From positions 1 to 64,000 of the forward strand of contig JAFVSR010000039.1 in NCBI GenBank assembly GCA_017503645.1: a stretch of DNA of 64,000 nt. Reading direction: 5' to 3'. The DNA comes from Bacteroidaceae bacterium (GTDB taxonomy: Bacteria; Bacteroidota; Bacteroidia; Bacteroidales; Bacteroidaceae). The notes below the pieces were generated by a model that worked only from the letters and a program-made list of their open reading frames with translations, was not told the origin of the DNA and searched no databases. Shown in pieces: positions 9,429 through 18,933 of the stretch; positions within the stretch are counted from its first letter, which is position 1, and each line of letters begins with the position of its first letter. A program made the translations under genes and the position numbers.

Positions 9429-9809
9429 TCAGTGCTGGCTTTGTATTATCTCCAACAGCTCCTCTATCTCTTGCTCGCTCAATTGTTCATTCTCTACAAA
9501 ATATTTCACAAACGATGAGCCCGAGCCTCCAAAGAAGGAGTCCTTTACATCCTTCATCACCTGCGTAGTGTAATTCTCCTTGCTTACGAGCGGGTAGTAG
9601 GTGTGTGTCTTGCCGCTGAGTTTGCGAAAATCGACAAATCCTTTATTATATAATATCTTCAGAAATGTCGATACGGTGGTGTATGCGGGCTTGGGTTGTG
9701 GGTAGCGGGCAATTATTTCGTGTATGCAGCCACCGTGGGGCATCTCCCAGAGTATTGTCATTACCTGCATTTCGGCTTTGGTGAGTGTGTCGTACTTTTT
9801 CTCTGCCAT
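9429..9809 (-). CDS. BlaI/MecI/CopY-family transcriptional repressor
   Basis: A 126-residue winged-helix repressor. The N-terminal DNA-binding region (about 1-75) has LTKAEMQVMTILWEMPHGG and the recognition-helix region PKPAYTTVSTFLKIL, typical of BlaI/MecI. The C-terminal acidic helices (ELSEQEIEELLEIIQ) form the dimer domain. In this family a partner BlaR1 protease relieves repression, and that partner is the next gene in the operon. It probably represses its own promoter; candidate boxes lie at 9852-9877. Confidence 0.92.
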   Translation of the reverse strand: MAEKKYDTLTKAEMQVMTILWEMPHGGCIHEIIARYPQPKPAYTTVSTFLKILYNKGFVDFRKLSGKTHTYYPLVSKENYTTQVMKDVKDSFFGGSGSSFVKYFVENEQLSEQEIEELLEIIQSQH

Positions 9810-9831
9810 AGTATTGTGTTGTTTTTTGTTG

Positions 9832-9886
9832 CGACAAATATATAACGAATATTTTAGAAATCTAATGTTTTAGAAATAATTTGTCG
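9832..9886 (-). promoter_or_regulatory. blaI operon promoter with candidate BlaI operator
   Basis: On the minus strand TATATTTG (9842-9835) fits the -7 consensus TAnnTTTG. Upstream, over the region where the -33 should be, ATTTCTAAAA occurs twice at a 16-bp period (plus-strand 9852-9861 and 9868-9877), and TTAGA/TCTAA is an inverted repeat. An outer 8-bp inverted pair, cgacaaat (9832-9839) and atttgtcg (9879-9886), encloses all of it. No clear -33 TTG is seen. Confidence 0.5.
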
Positions 9887-9937
9887 GTTTATGGCTATAT
9901 TTAACTTTTATTATTAGTAATTGGTAGGATACAGTTG

Positions 9938-10552
9938 CTATCGGGCGCAGTCGCGCAGTGTGATAAGCGCTTCGGGGCCCATATTGAAAAGGAGGTCGGC
10001 TATGCTCAGATAGGGTTGGAATCCGTTGCGTGTGGCAAATACTTGGTAATAGGGCTGCGGGCTGAATCCTTTTGCCTGTGTAAGGGTTGCGGGCTCGGCT
10101 ATGCAGCGCAAATCCTCAATATCCTTTTTTGCCATTTCCACCGCTGTTTCTGTGGTGCGTTCAAGGCCCAAAAGTTCGCATACCACTGCGTGCAGGCGCA
10201 GATTAAAATCCATAAGAAATCCGTCGCGCTCCTCGTAAAAGTGAGCAAAGTCGTCGGCATAGTAATCGAAGAAGGGGCTTTTGCGGTATGCGCTCACAAT
10301 GGCGTTCCAATGCAGGTGGCGCCAATTCCCGTGCTCGCTTATGCGTATGTCGCGCATAGCCTGCTTGCCACCGGTGTGCACAATGGGTATTGTAAGCGCC
10401 TGTGTTCCGTTCTCGGTGGCTATCACCGCACGGTTGCGAAAGGTCTGCTTGGTAAAGGGGCTGTCACCGTCGAACACTATTCCGTCGGCGGCAAAAAGGC
10501 GGGCATACAGCGGCACGGGTGCCAGGTATAGCGGGTGCGATAGAATCTCCAT
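9938..10552 (-). CDS. WbqC family protein
   Basis: A 204-residue cytoplasmic protein of the WbqC-like family. The N-terminal half has LYLAPVPLYARLFAADGIVFD and FRNRAVIATENGTQALTIPIVH, which are family features. The biochemical role of the family is not settled; some members sit in O-antigen loci. It starts 9 bases after the lepB stop, the last gene of dapB-lepB-wbqC, an order I recognise from Bacteroidales. Confidence 0.85.
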   Translation of the reverse strand: MEILSHPLYLAPVPLYARLFAADGIVFDGDSPFTKQTFRNRAVIATENGTQALTIPIVHTGGKQAMRDIRISEHGNWRHLHWNAIVSAYRKSPFFDYYADDFAHFYEERDGFLMDFNLRLHAVVCELLGLERTTETAVEMAKKDIEDLRCIAEPATLTQAKGFSPQPYYQVFATRNGFQPYLSIADLLFNMGPEALITLRDCAR

Positions 10553-10561
10553 CGGCGCTTT

Positions 10562-11983
10562 CTATTTATAACTATCGACGAAACGGAACAGGCGGTTCCA
10601 ACGTATCTTGCCATCGAACCATCCGCGGTCTTTGTCGAGCGACAGCCATATGAGTATGGGCTTGCCCACTATGTGGTCCTCGGGTACAAAGCCCCAGCAA
10701 CGTGAGTCGGCGCTTTTGTGGCGGTTGTCGCCCATCATCCAGTAGTAATCCATCTTGAATGTGTAGCTTGTGCTCTCCTTGCCGTTTATGTAAATCTTGC
10801 CGCCCTTTACCTTGAGGTCGTTGCCCTCATACACTGCGATGGGGCGTTCATAGACGGGGAGGTTGTCGAGTGTGAGTTCCACGCTCTCGCCACGCTTGGG
10901 AATCCACACGGGGCCGTAGTTGTCTATGGTCCAGCCTGTGTGGCCGTTGAGCGGGTATATGCCGCGTGTCTCCTCGTTTTCCACAGGTTCAATGGATTTT
11001 ACAAGGCTTGTATAGCTCTTCAGCTGTGCAAGTGTTTTTGCTGTGAGCGGTATCAGGTAGCGGCCGTTGTAGTAATCCTTAAGGTCGTCTTTGCTTATAC
11101 CCAGTTTGTGGCGTGTACGCTCGTTCATCGGAGCGGCAAATTCCACCCAATAGTTGAACTGCACGTTCTCGGGTGCGGTGGTTTTAACGCCGTTTATATA
11201 AATGTCCTTGTCCTTTATTTCAAGAGTCTCACCGGGGAGGCCCACACAGCGCTTAACATAGTTTTCGCGACGGTCGACAGGGCGCCACACCTTCTCGCCG
11301 AATTGCTCGGGGTGGCGTGCCATATATTGGCTGCCTGCGGTGTAGTAAAGGTTATATACCGCACGCCTGCGCTCGGCGGTGAGGCTGTCCATTATGGGCT
11401 TGTTGGGGTAGAGGCTCTCGCCTATGTAATAGCACTCGGCATAGTAATCTATCACATTGGGGTTTGTGGTGGCAGTATCACCGGCGGGGTAGTTGAACAC
11501 TACGATGTCGCCTTTTTCAATATCCTCCCACCCCTTTACGCGCTCATAGTCCCACTGTATGCAGTCTGAATAGCTTTTGCCACCTGTCACGGGCATAGTG
11601 TGCTGGGTGAGCGGCATACTCAAAGGGGTTTGCGGCTTGCGGGGGCCGTAGTTCATTTTACTCACAAAGAGGTAGTCGCCCACGAGCAACGATTTCTCGA
11701 GTGACGACGATGGGATTACATAGTTCTGGAAAAAGAAGAGGTTTACAAAATATACCGCCACAAGGGCAAACACTATCGCATCCACCCAACTCATAATGCC
11801 GCGCACGGTTTTGTTCTCGCTCTTCTTCCACCACCCCCAGGGGATAAATTTTGTAATGTAGTTGTCTATGATAAACGGTATTACAACTATTCCCAACCAG
11901 CTTTTTACCCACACGAGGAATATTATGTAGAGCGTGAGGGCTATTGCAAGGCGTATGTAATCTTTCTTTGTGGGTTTTCTCAT
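10562..11983 (-). CDS. lepB: signal peptidase I
   Basis: It cleaves signal peptides from exported proteins at the outer face of the inner membrane. At 473 residues it is longer than the enterobacterial enzyme, as is usual in Bacteroidales. There are N-terminal membrane segments at about 10-35 and 63-85. The catalytic serine is in YVIPSSSLEKSLLVGDYLFVSK (about residue 92) and the lysine is in ENYVKRCVGLPGE. The conserved box MMGDNRHKSADSRCWGFVPEDHIVG is near the end. The extra length is a large insertion between these boxes. It lies 36 bases after dapB. Confidence 0.95.
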   Translation of the reverse strand: MRKPTKKDYIRLAIALTLYIIFLVWVKSWLGIVVIPFIIDNYITKFIPWGWWKKSENKTVRGIMSWVDAIVFALVAVYFVNLFFFQNYVIPSSSLEKSLLVGDYLFVSKMNYGPRKPQTPLSMPLTQHTMPVTGGKSYSDCIQWDYERVKGWEDIEKGDIVVFNYPAGDTATTNPNVIDYYAECYYIGESLYPNKPIMDSLTAERRRAVYNLYYTAGSQYMARHPEQFGEKVWRPVDRRENYVKRCVGLPGETLEIKDKDIYINGVKTTAPENVQFNYWVEFAAPMNERTRHKLGISKDDLKDYYNGRYLIPLTAKTLAQLKSYTSLVKSIEPVENEETRGIYPLNGHTGWTIDNYGPVWIPKRGESVELTLDNLPVYERPIAVYEGNDLKVKGGKIYINGKESTSYTFKMDYYWMMGDNRHKSADSRCWGFVPEDHIVGKPILIWLSLDKDRGWFDGKIRWNRLFRFVDSYK

Positions 11984-12019
11984 TTTGCAAATTACTTTTG
12001 GGCGGTTTTGAAACTGTTT

Positions 12020-12775
12020 TTAGAAGTCGAACAGGTCGTTCATACCCAGGAGGCCGTTGTGCTCGTTCACATACTCTGCTGCAAGCACTGCACCCAGCGC
12101 GAAACCGCTGCGGTTCTTGGCATCGTGGGTGATGGTTATGCTGTCGGCGGCCGAGTCGTATGTGATGCTGTGTATGCCGGGCACCTCGTCGCGACGTATG
12201 GCATCAATCTTCAACTCGCTCTCCTGCGGCTGCTTGCCCTCGGTTACGCTGCCGTCGGGGTTGGTGAGGTTGCCCATAACCCAAGAGGCTTTGCGGTCGA
12301 TGTTCTCCAAAATGCCCTCGGCCAGGGTGATGGCTGTGCCACTGGGGGCATCGAGCTTGTGTATGTGGTGTGTCTCCTCCATTTGAACATCGTAGCCGGG
12401 AAAGCGGTTCATTATCTTTGCAAGGTAGCGGTTCACTGCCGAGAATATAGCCACGCCCAGGCTGAAGTTGCTTGCCCAAAAGAGAGTCTTGCCCTCCTTT
12501 TCGCACAATTCGCGCATCTCGGTTTCGTGGTCGCTGTACCAGCCTGTGCTGCCGCTCACCACCTTTACACCGGCTGCCATAGCCAGCTTGCAGTTGTCAT
12601 ATGCCACGGCGGGGGCAGTGAACTCAATGGCCACATCGGCCGAGCGGAATGCATCACTGTTGAAATCCTCGCGGTTATCTATATCTATTATAGATACTAT
12701 CTCGTGTCCTCTCTCAATGGCTATCTTCTCAATGGTTTTTCCCATTTTGCCATATCCTATAAGTGCAATTTTCAT
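12020..12775 (-). CDS. dapB: 4-hydroxy-tetrahydrodipicolinate reductase
   Basis: It makes tetrahydrodipicolinate with NAD(P)H in the diaminopimelate/lysine pathway, feeding peptidoglycan. The 251 residues carry the Rossmann motif GYGKMGKTIE at 7-16, SGSTGWYS, and the catalytic-site signature EETHHIHKLDAPSGTA. It is the first gene of dapB-lepB-wbqC on the minus strand. A -7 like element lies about 20 bases upstream. Confidence 0.96.
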   Translation of the reverse strand: MKIALIGYGKMGKTIEKIAIERGHEIVSIIDIDNREDFNSDAFRSADVAIEFTAPAVAYDNCKLAMAAGVKVVSGSTGWYSDHETEMRELCEKEGKTLFWASNFSLGVAIFSAVNRYLAKIMNRFPGYDVQMEETHHIHKLDAPSGTAITLAEGILENIDRKASWVMGNLTNPDGSVTEGKQPQESELKIDAIRRDEVPGIHSITYDSAADSITITHDAKNRSGFALGAVLAAEYVNEHNGLLGMNDLFDF

Positions 12776-12797
12776 AAAGCGTTGTAATTTAATTGTG

Positions 12798-12805
12798 CGA
12801 AGATA
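12798..12805 (-). promoter_or_regulatory. putative -7 element of dapB
   Basis: The minus strand reads TATCTTCG, one base from TAnnTTTG, giving a predicted leader of about 15 bases. No TTG at the usual -33 distance is visible. The same variant lies before purH. Confidence 0.4.
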
Positions 12806-12870
12806 GTGAAAAATCTGTAATCTCGCATCGCTTTATTTATTTAAGAGGTTAAAAGATGTTGGCAGGTATA

Positions 12871-12897
12871 AATAAAAGCCGGGTAATGGCTTTTATT
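12871..12897 (-). terminator. terminator after acyltransferase gene
   Basis: Perfect 10-bp arms, aataaaagcc (12871-12880) and ggcttttatt (12888-12897), around a 7-base loop. It lies 7 bases past the minus-strand stop at 12904. Confidence 0.6.
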
Positions 12898-12903
12898 ACG
12901 GGG

Positions 12904-14073
12904 TTATTTCTTCAGAAACCTCTTTGCCAAGTACCTGCGCACCGGTTCGTCGTATAGTTTAAGGCAGGCGTATGCAAGCAGTATGCTCACAATTATCACC
13001 ATTACCGCCACACCCCACGTTTCACCAAGTGTGTATAGCTTCTCTTTAATGAGCCACTTGTAGAAAATGTACATTATAGGGTAGTGCACTATGTATAGCG
13101 GGTACGAAATATCGCCTAAGAATTTGTTTATGCGGCCGGTTACGTTGTCGCTGCAGCTGCCACAGGCACCTATCCACACTATGGCAGGGAACAGCAGGGC
13201 GATGCATACAAATTCGTAGAGGCTGTTTATGCTTGCTGTGCCGGTGGAAGCTATGTATGGTACCGAAAATACCATAACGAGCAACAGTGTGCATATCCAA
13301 AATGCTCCTTTTATCTTGCCGGGCCTGAATGTGCGGGCAAGCAGCATACCCACCGTAAAGGGGAAGAGCATACGCACAAGGCCACCCCAAAAGTTAACGC
13401 TGTCTATTGTCCAGCCCACACCCACCATATCGTACCCCGATATGTTTCCCACAAAGAACCAGGCGTGGGCTATGCCGAGTACCACGGCAAGCGCCGCAAG
13501 CGCCTTGGTGGGCAGGCGATGTATGAACAGGGCATACAGAATGTTGCCTATGTATTCGAACCACAGCGACCAGGTGGGGCCGTTGAGGGGGAACATCTCG
13601 CCGTTACCGCGTACTTCGTGGGGCGCACCGGGCAGAGCGGGTATCATTAACATTGTAAGCAGGGTGGCTATCATCACCCAGCTTGTGGGTGTGGTGGTGC
13701 CGTTCCACTGCTTGCACCCTTCTACAAAGAATGCTAAAACACCTATCGCGGCGCCCATTACAAGCATTGGATGCAGGCGTATGAGGCGGCGTTTGAAGAA
13801 ACCGCCAATGCTCATTTTGCCCCAACGGTCGTCGTAGGCATAGCTTATTACAAAACCCGAAAGGATGAAAAAGAAATCCACGGCAATATGCCCGTGGTTC
13901 AGTGTGGTGATGAGGCCGTTGCCGGCTCCGTTTGTGGTCTCCGCAAAGGCAAAGCCTTCAAAAATATGATACCATAGTACCAACAGGGCGGCTACGCCGC
14001 GCAAGCCATCGAGTAGTTCGTAGTGTGGTTTTGTGTCGGCAAAATGTACCGATGAAAGGGTGGTTTTTTGCAT
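12904..14073 (-). CDS. acyltransferase 3 (OafA/YrhL-type) membrane protein
   Basis: A 389-residue inner-membrane protein with about ten hydrophobic segments. This family moves acyl groups, often acetyl, onto surface sugars or other envelope molecules. The N-terminus has YELLDGLRGVAALLVLWYHIFEGF, with the conserved RG and H. Then come HGHIAVDFFFILSGFVISY and FFKRRLIRLHPM, all family signatures. It is transcribed alone, divergent from metG, with its own promoter and terminator. The acceptor cannot be told from sequence. Confidence 0.9.
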   Translation of the reverse strand: MQKTTLSSVHFADTKPHYELLDGLRGVAALLVLWYHIFEGFAFAETTNGAGNGLITTLNHGHIAVDFFFILSGFVISYAYDDRWGKMSIGGFFKRRLIRLHPMLVMGAAIGVLAFFVEGCKQWNGTTTPTSWVMIATLLTMLMIPALPGAPHEVRGNGEMFPLNGPTWSLWFEYIGNILYALFIHRLPTKALAALAVVLGIAHAWFFVGNISGYDMVGVGWTIDSVNFWGGLVRMLFPFTVGMLLARTFRPGKIKGAFWICTLLLVMVFSVPYIASTGTASINSLYEFVCIALLFPAIVWIGACGSCSDNVTGRINKFLGDISYPLYIVHYPIMYIFYKWLIKEKLYTLGETWGVAVMVIIVSILLAYACLKLYDEPVRRYLAKRFLKK

Positions 14074-14105
14074 AGTTATCTTCGTTTTTTCGTGTTGCTT
14101 GATTG

Positions 14106-14136
14106 CAAATGTAATATATCCCGCTTAATTATGCAA
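14106..14136 (-). promoter_or_regulatory. promoter of acyltransferase gene
   Basis: On the minus strand TTG (14136-14134), a 20-base spacer, then TACATTTG (14113-14106). This is the full Bacteroidota sigma consensus. The predicted start lies about 25 bases before the ATG at 14073. Confidence 0.75.
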
Positions 14137-14213
14137 GTGGCATACCTGCGCGGGCTGCAGCGCGCGCAATTTAATATAAATAATATTTTATGCCTTTAAT
14201 TTGAAATTAAATG

Positions 14214-14221
14214 CCTATTTT
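14214..14221 (+). promoter_or_regulatory. putative -7 element of metG
   Basis: TATTTTTG matches TAnnTTTG, 65 bases upstream of the metG ATG. The nearest TTTG (14198-14201) is too close to be a normal -33. Confidence 0.45.
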
Positions 14222-14286
14222 TGCAAGTTGCTTTGTAAAATGCACCAAAATCGCAGATAAAACAAAAAACAAAATATAAATCTTCT

Positions 14287-16344
14287 ATGGAAAAGAAATT
14301 CAAAAGAACTCTTGTGACATCGGCCCTGCCCTATGCCAACGGCCCTGTTCACATAGGTCACCTTGCAGGTGTGTATGTGCCTGCCGACATTTATGTACGT
14401 TACTTGCGCCTCAAAGGTGAAGATGTGCTCTTCATTGGCGGTAGCGACGAGCACGGCGTGCCCGTTACACAGCGTGCCCGTAAAGAGGGTATTACTCCGC
14501 AGGATGTGGTGGACCGTTATCATAACATCATCAAGGATAGCTTTGAGGGATTCGGCATTTCGTTCGACGTCTATAGCCGTACAACATCGGAGACGCATCA
14601 CAAATTTGCTTCGGAGTTTTTCCGCAAGCTCTACGATGACGGCAAGCTTGTGGAGCAGACGTCAAAGCAGTTCTATGACGTGAAGAACGAGAAGTTCCTC
14701 ACCGACCGCGATGTCATAGGTGAGTGTCCATATTGCCACAAACAGGCCTATGGTAACCAGTGTGAGGAGGGTTGTGGCCGAGCGCTTGAGCCCACGGAAC
14801 TTATCAATCCCCGTTCAAAGGAGACCGGTGAGGCTCCTGTGCTCAAGGAGACAAAGAACTGGTATCTGCCGCTCAATGAGTATCAGCAGTGGCTCAAGGA
14901 GTGGATTTTAGAGAGCCACAAAGAGTGGCGCCCGAATGTATATGGTCAGTGCAAGAGCTGGCTCGATATGGACCTGCAACCCCGTGCTATGACACGCGAC
15001 CTTGATTGGGGCATCCCCGTACCTGTTGAGGGTGCCGAGGGCAAAGTGCTCTATGTGTGGTTCGATGCTCCCATCGGATATATCTCAAACACAAAGGAAC
15101 TGTGCGACAAGGAGCCCGAAAAGTATGGTTCCTGGGAGCAGTGGTGGCAGAGCGATGACACCCGTCTTGTACACTTCATCGGCAAGGATAACATTGTGTT
15201 CCACTGTATCATTTTCCCGGTGATGATGAAGGCTCACGGCAAGTATGTGATGCCCGACAATGTACCCAGCAACGAGTTCCTTAATTTGGAGGATGACAAA
15301 ATATCCACATCGCGCAACTGGGCCGTGTGGCTCAACGAGTACCTTGTGGATTTCCCCGGCAAGCAGGATGTGCTGCGCTACGTGCTCACAGCCAATGCGC
15401 CCGAGACAAAGGACAACAATTTCACTTGGAAGGATTTCCAAGCCCGCAATAATAACGAGCTTGTTGCCGTATATGGCAACTTTGTGAACCGCGCTCTTGT
15501 GCTCACAAAGAAATATTTCGAGGGCAAGGTGCCCGCAGCAGGCGGGTTCACCGATTACGACAAGGCTATAATTGCAGAGTTTGTCGATGTAAAGGACAAG
15601 GTTGAAAACCTGCTTGGCCAATACAAGTTCCGCGATGCCCAGAAAGAGGCTATGGAGCTTGCCCGCATAGGTAACCGTTACCTCGCCGAGACCGAACCCT
15701 GGAAAGTGGCAAAAACCGACCTTGGCCGTGTGGCAACAATCCTTAACCTCTCTTTGCAGCTGGTAGCCAACCTCTCAATCGTGTTTGAGCCTTTCTTGCC
15801 ATTCAGCAGCAAGAAGTTGCGCGAAATGTTGCAGATGAGCACTTTCGACTGGGCAAGCCTCGGTAGCATAAGCCTGCTTGCCGAGGGCCACGAACTTGGC
15901 GAGGTGAGCCTCCTGTTCGAGAAGATAGAGGACGATGCCATACAGGCACAGCTCGACAGATTGGAGGAGATAAAGAGGGCAAATGCCGCTGCTGCGTATA
16001 AGGCCAACCCCATACGCCCCGAGATTGCTTTCGATGATTTTACAAAGGTTGATATTCGCGTGGGCACCGTGCTCGAGTGCACCAAAGTGCCCAAGGCCGA
16101 CAAACTGTTGCAGTTCAAGATAGATGACGGCCTGGAAACGCGCACCATTGTTTCGGGTATTGCCAAGCAGTTCAACCCGGAGGAGCTTGTGGGCAAGCAG
16201 GTGTGCTTTGTGGCTAACCTTGCACCCCGCACAATGCGTGGTATCGTGAGCCAGGGTATGATTCTCAGTGCCGAGGATAACGAGGGCAAGCTGTCGTTGC
16301 TCACCGTTACTCCTACTGCAAAACCCGGTAGTGAGGTTAAGTAA
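14287..16344 (+). CDS. metG: methionyl-tRNA synthetase
   Basis: It charges tRNA-Met. At 685 residues this is the long form. The class I HIGH motif is in [15 protein letters not shown] near residue 20. The zinc knuckle has [17 protein letters not shown]. The KMSKS loop reads [10 protein letters not shown], the variant usual in this phylum. The C-terminal OB-fold tRNA-binding domain (about 570-685) has [25 protein letters not shown]. The stop overlaps the start of the flippase gene by one base (TAATG), so the housekeeping gene leads the envelope-glycan run. Confidence 0.97.
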   Translation: MEKKFKRTLVTSALPYANGPVHIGHLAGVYVPADIYVRYLRLKGEDVLFIGGSDEHGVPVTQRARKEGITPQDVVDRYHNIIKDSFEGFGISFDVYSRTTSETHHKFASEFFRKLYDDGKLVEQTSKQFYDVKNEKFLTDRDVIGECPYCHKQAYGNQCEEGCGRALEPTELINPRSKETGEAPVLKETKNWYLPLNEYQQWLKEWILESHKEWRPNVYGQCKSWLDMDLQPRAMTRDLDWGIPVPVEGAEGKVLYVWFDAPIGYISNTKELCDKEPEKYGSWEQWWQSDDTRLVHFIGKDNIVFHCIIFPVMMKAHGKYVMPDNVPSNEFLNLEDDKISTSRNWAVWLNEYLVDFPGKQDVLRYVLTANAPETKDNNFTWKDFQARNNNELVAVYGNFVNRALVLTKKYFEGKVPAAGGFTDYDKAIIAEFVDVKDKVENLLGQYKFRDAQKEAMELARIGNRYLAETEPWKVAKTDLGRVATILNLSLQLVANLSIVFEPFLPFSSKKLREMLQMSTFDWASLGSISLLAEGHELGEVSLLFEKIEDDAIQAQLDRLEEIKRANAAAAYKANPIRPEIAFDDFTKVDIRVGTVLECTKVPKADKLLQFKIDDGLETRTIVSGIAKQFNPEELVGKQVCFVANLAPRTMRGIVSQGMILSAEDNEGKLSLLTVTPTAKPGSEVK

Positions 16345-17804
16345 TGAGCGGTAAGGCAACCGATACACTAAAGAATGCCGTCGCAAAGAGTTTTCTTTGG
16401 GGCGGTATGAGCAATGCTGTGTGTCAGTTGCTCAGTGTGCTCTTTGGTGTGTATCTGGCACGCATACTCGGCCCCGATGATTACGGGCCCATAGGTATGC
16501 TTGCCATTTTCAACGCCATTGCAAGTTCGCTGCAGGATAGCGGTTTTGTGGCCGCTATAGCCAACCGCAAGAGTGTGGGGCACGACGATTACAATGCTGT
16601 CTTTTGGTTCAGCGTCATAACGTCGTTTATCATATATGCAGTGCTTTATGCCGCAGCGCCATTTATAGCCGATTTCTTTAACCAGCCAGTGTTGCTGTGG
16701 CTTGCAAGGTTCAATTTTACGGCCTTTGTTATAAATGGTTTCAGCGTGGCTTTTTCGGCCTATCTGTTCCGCGACCTCAAGGTGAAGCAACGCTCCATAG
16801 CCGCGGTGCTTGCGCTCTTTTTCTCGGGCGTGATAGGCATTGCTTTTGCTGCCAACGGATACTCTTATTGGGGAATATCTATGCAGCTTATAACCTATGT
16901 GCTGGTGCGCCTGCTGGTCTATCTGTACTACACCCCGTGGCGCCCTACGCTAAAAGTGCGTTTCTACCCCCTGCGCTATCTTTTTGCCTTCAGTTACAAG
17001 TTGCTCATAACAAACATATTCCAAAAGATAAATTGGAACGTATTTTCGTTTGTGCTGGGTAAATTTTACACCCGTACCGATGTGGGCAACTACTCCAAGG
17101 CCGCCGATTGGTTCCGTATGGGCAGCGATATGGTGAATGTAATGGTAAACACCGTGGCGCAGCCTGTGCTTGCAAGGGTGGTAGATGACAACGAGCGTCA
17201 GTTGCGCGTGTTCCGCAAGATGCTGCGTTTCACGGCTTTCATTTCGTTCCCGCTGCTATTTGGTCTTGCGCTTGTGTCGCACGAGCTCATTGTGGTGGTG
17301 CTCACCGACAAATGGGTGGAGAGTGCCCGTATGCTGCAAATCCTCTGCCTGTGGGGCGCGTTTATGCCTATACAGTCTATGTTCACCAACCTGCTCGTGA
17401 GCTGTGGCCGCACAAACACCTTTATGTGGAGCACCATAGCACAAGGGCTTTTAGTGTTGTTTATGTTGCTTGCAATGCGCTCGTTGGGAATAAAGCCTAT
17501 GCTTTTGGCCTATTGCGTGTTTAATATTGCCTGGCTTTTCCTGTGGTGCATATTCGTGAAGCGCGACATCGCCCTCACCATAAGGATGTTCCTTGCTGAT
17601 TTCCTCCCATTTATGCTGGTGGCTCTTGCTGCAATGGCTCTTGCTGCCTATGCTACTGCGGGGGTTGAGAATCTTGTCGTTCTGTTGGTGCTGCGCATAT
17701 TGCTTGGCGCGCTGTTCTATTTTATCCTATGTTTTTTGTGCCGTTTCGAGGAGCTGCGCGAGTCTGTTGCCTTCCTGTTGCGCCGCAAAGCAAATAAAGA
17801 GTAG
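16344..17804 (+). CDS. polysaccharide/lipopolysaccharide flippase (Wzx-like, MOP superfamily)
   Basis: A 486-residue membrane protein with about 12-14 hydrophobic segments. The N-terminus, KNAVAKSFLWGGMSNAVCQLLSVLFGVYLARILGPDDYG, is typical of the polysaccharide biosynthesis/transport family. Such proteins move lipid-linked sugars across the inner membrane. It overlaps metG by one base and is 3 bases before a glycosyltransferase gene. The sugar carried is unknown; it could serve O-antigen, capsule or protein O-glycosylation. Confidence 0.9.
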   Translation: MSGKATDTLKNAVAKSFLWGGMSNAVCQLLSVLFGVYLARILGPDDYGPIGMLAIFNAIASSLQDSGFVAAIANRKSVGHDDYNAVFWFSVITSFIIYAVLYAAAPFIADFFNQPVLLWLARFNFTAFVINGFSVAFSAYLFRDLKVKQRSIAAVLALFFSGVIGIAFAANGYSYWGISMQLITYVLVRLLVYLYYTPWRPTLKVRFYPLRYLFAFSYKLLITNIFQKINWNVFSFVLGKFYTRTDVGNYSKAADWFRMGSDMVNVMVNTVAQPVLARVVDDNERQLRVFRKMLRFTAFISFPLLFGLALVSHELIVVVLTDKWVESARMLQILCLWGAFMPIQSMFTNLLVSCGRTNTFMWSTIAQGLLVLFMLLAMRSLGIKPMLLAYCVFNIAWLFLWCIFVKRDIALTIRMFLADFLPFMLVALAAMALAAYATAGVENLVVLLVLRILLGALFYFILCFLCRFEELRESVAFLLRRKANKE

Positions 17805-17807
17805 TCT

Positions 17808-18899
17808 ATGAAAAAGATATTGTTCGATAATCAGATGTTTACCTTTCAGCGGTTCGGTGGGGTTACACGCTATTTTGCCGACCTCATATACAACCTGCCC
17901 CCCGCTGAATTCAAAGCATCGCTGCCTATGCGTTTTTGTGAGAACCACTATGTTACCGAAACCTATGGCGGCAAATACAACTCCTTTTCATTCCCCCGTT
18001 CCTATCGCCTGCGCCGCCGTCTATACCAACCTGTAAACAGGTTCTGTGCCTGGCGTGCTTTGAGCAAGGGCGATTACGATATTTTCCATCCCACATACTT
18101 CAGCCCCTATTTCCTGGGTGCGTTGGAAAAGAATAACAAACCGTTTGTGCTCACCGTGCACGATATGGTTTTCGAGCGCTACCCGCAGGATGTGCTCATA
18201 TATGACCGCACAATACAGCACAAGAAACTGCTTGTGGAAAAGGCGGCACACATAATTGCTGTGAGTGAGAATACCAAGCGCGATATAGTGGAGATACTTG
18301 GCACGTCGCCCGACAAAATTTCAGTGGTGCACCACGGCTACCGTGCCGTGGGCAGCGCGGCCGAGCAGATATTCGATAATTATGTGCTATATGTGGGTGA
18401 GAGAAAGGGTTACAAGAATTTCTTTCCGTGGTTGTCGGCGGTGAGGCCCCTGCTTATGAAGTACCCCACGCTGCGCATAGTGTGCACAGGTACGCCATTC
18501 GGCAGCAGCGAGGTTGAACTGTTTGCAAAGTGGAACATTTCCGACAGGCTTGTGCACATAACAGCCAACGATGCGCAGATGGCATCGCTCTACCGCCACG
18601 CCCTCTGCTTCGTGTTCCCGTCGCACTACGAGGGCTTTGGTATTCCCATCCTCGAGGCTTTCCATAACGGTTGCCCGGTATGCCTCAGCAATGCAAGCTG
18701 TTTCCCCGAGGTGGCCGGCGATGCCGCCATCTACTTCAACCCGCACGATGCGCAGTCTATGGCCGACGCCCTGCAAGAGCTTATATCCTCGCCCGCCCTG
18801 CGCGACGATTTGCGTCTGCGTGGCCTGCAACGCTCAAAAGAGTTCTCGCTCGAGCGTATGGTGCAACAAACCTGTGATGTTTATCGTAAATTATTATAA
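17808..18899 (+). CDS. glycosyltransferase family 4 (GT-B)
   Basis: A 363-residue retaining GT-B enzyme. The C-terminal nucleotide-sugar site has FPSHYEGFGIPILEAFHNGCPVCLSNASCFPEVAGDAA, with the E-x7-E pattern. The linker HHGYRAV and VLYVGERKGYKN are also family-like. It is cytoplasmic or membrane-associated and adds a sugar from a nucleotide donor. It follows the flippase by 3 bases, so it probably helps build the same glycan. Donor and acceptor cannot be predicted. Confidence 0.9.
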   Translation: MKKILFDNQMFTFQRFGGVTRYFADLIYNLPPAEFKASLPMRFCENHYVTETYGGKYNSFSFPRSYRLRRRLYQPVNRFCAWRALSKGDYDIFHPTYFSPYFLGALEKNNKPFVLTVHDMVFERYPQDVLIYDRTIQHKKLLVEKAAHIIAVSENTKRDIVEILGTSPDKISVVHHGYRAVGSAAEQIFDNYVLYVGERKGYKNFFPWLSAVRPLLMKYPTLRIVCTGTPFGSSEVELFAKWNISDRLVHITANDAQMASLYRHALCFVFPSHYEGFGIPILEAFHNGCPVCLSNASCFPEVAGDAAIYFNPHDAQSMADALQELISSPALRDDLRLRGLQRSKEFSLERMVQQTCDVYRKLL

Positions 18900-18933
18900 A
18901 AGGCATTTATGCCCGGTGTAAAGAGTATATTTT

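Noticed and set aside
7890..9809. Classical beta-lactam resistance operon
   Set aside because: BlaI and an M56 protease are present, but there is no penicillin-sensor domain and no beta-lactamase or PBP2a next to them.
14215..14601. 128-codon minus frame at the metG start
   Set aside because: It is antisense to the MetRS N-terminus and would block the metG promoter region; no motif.
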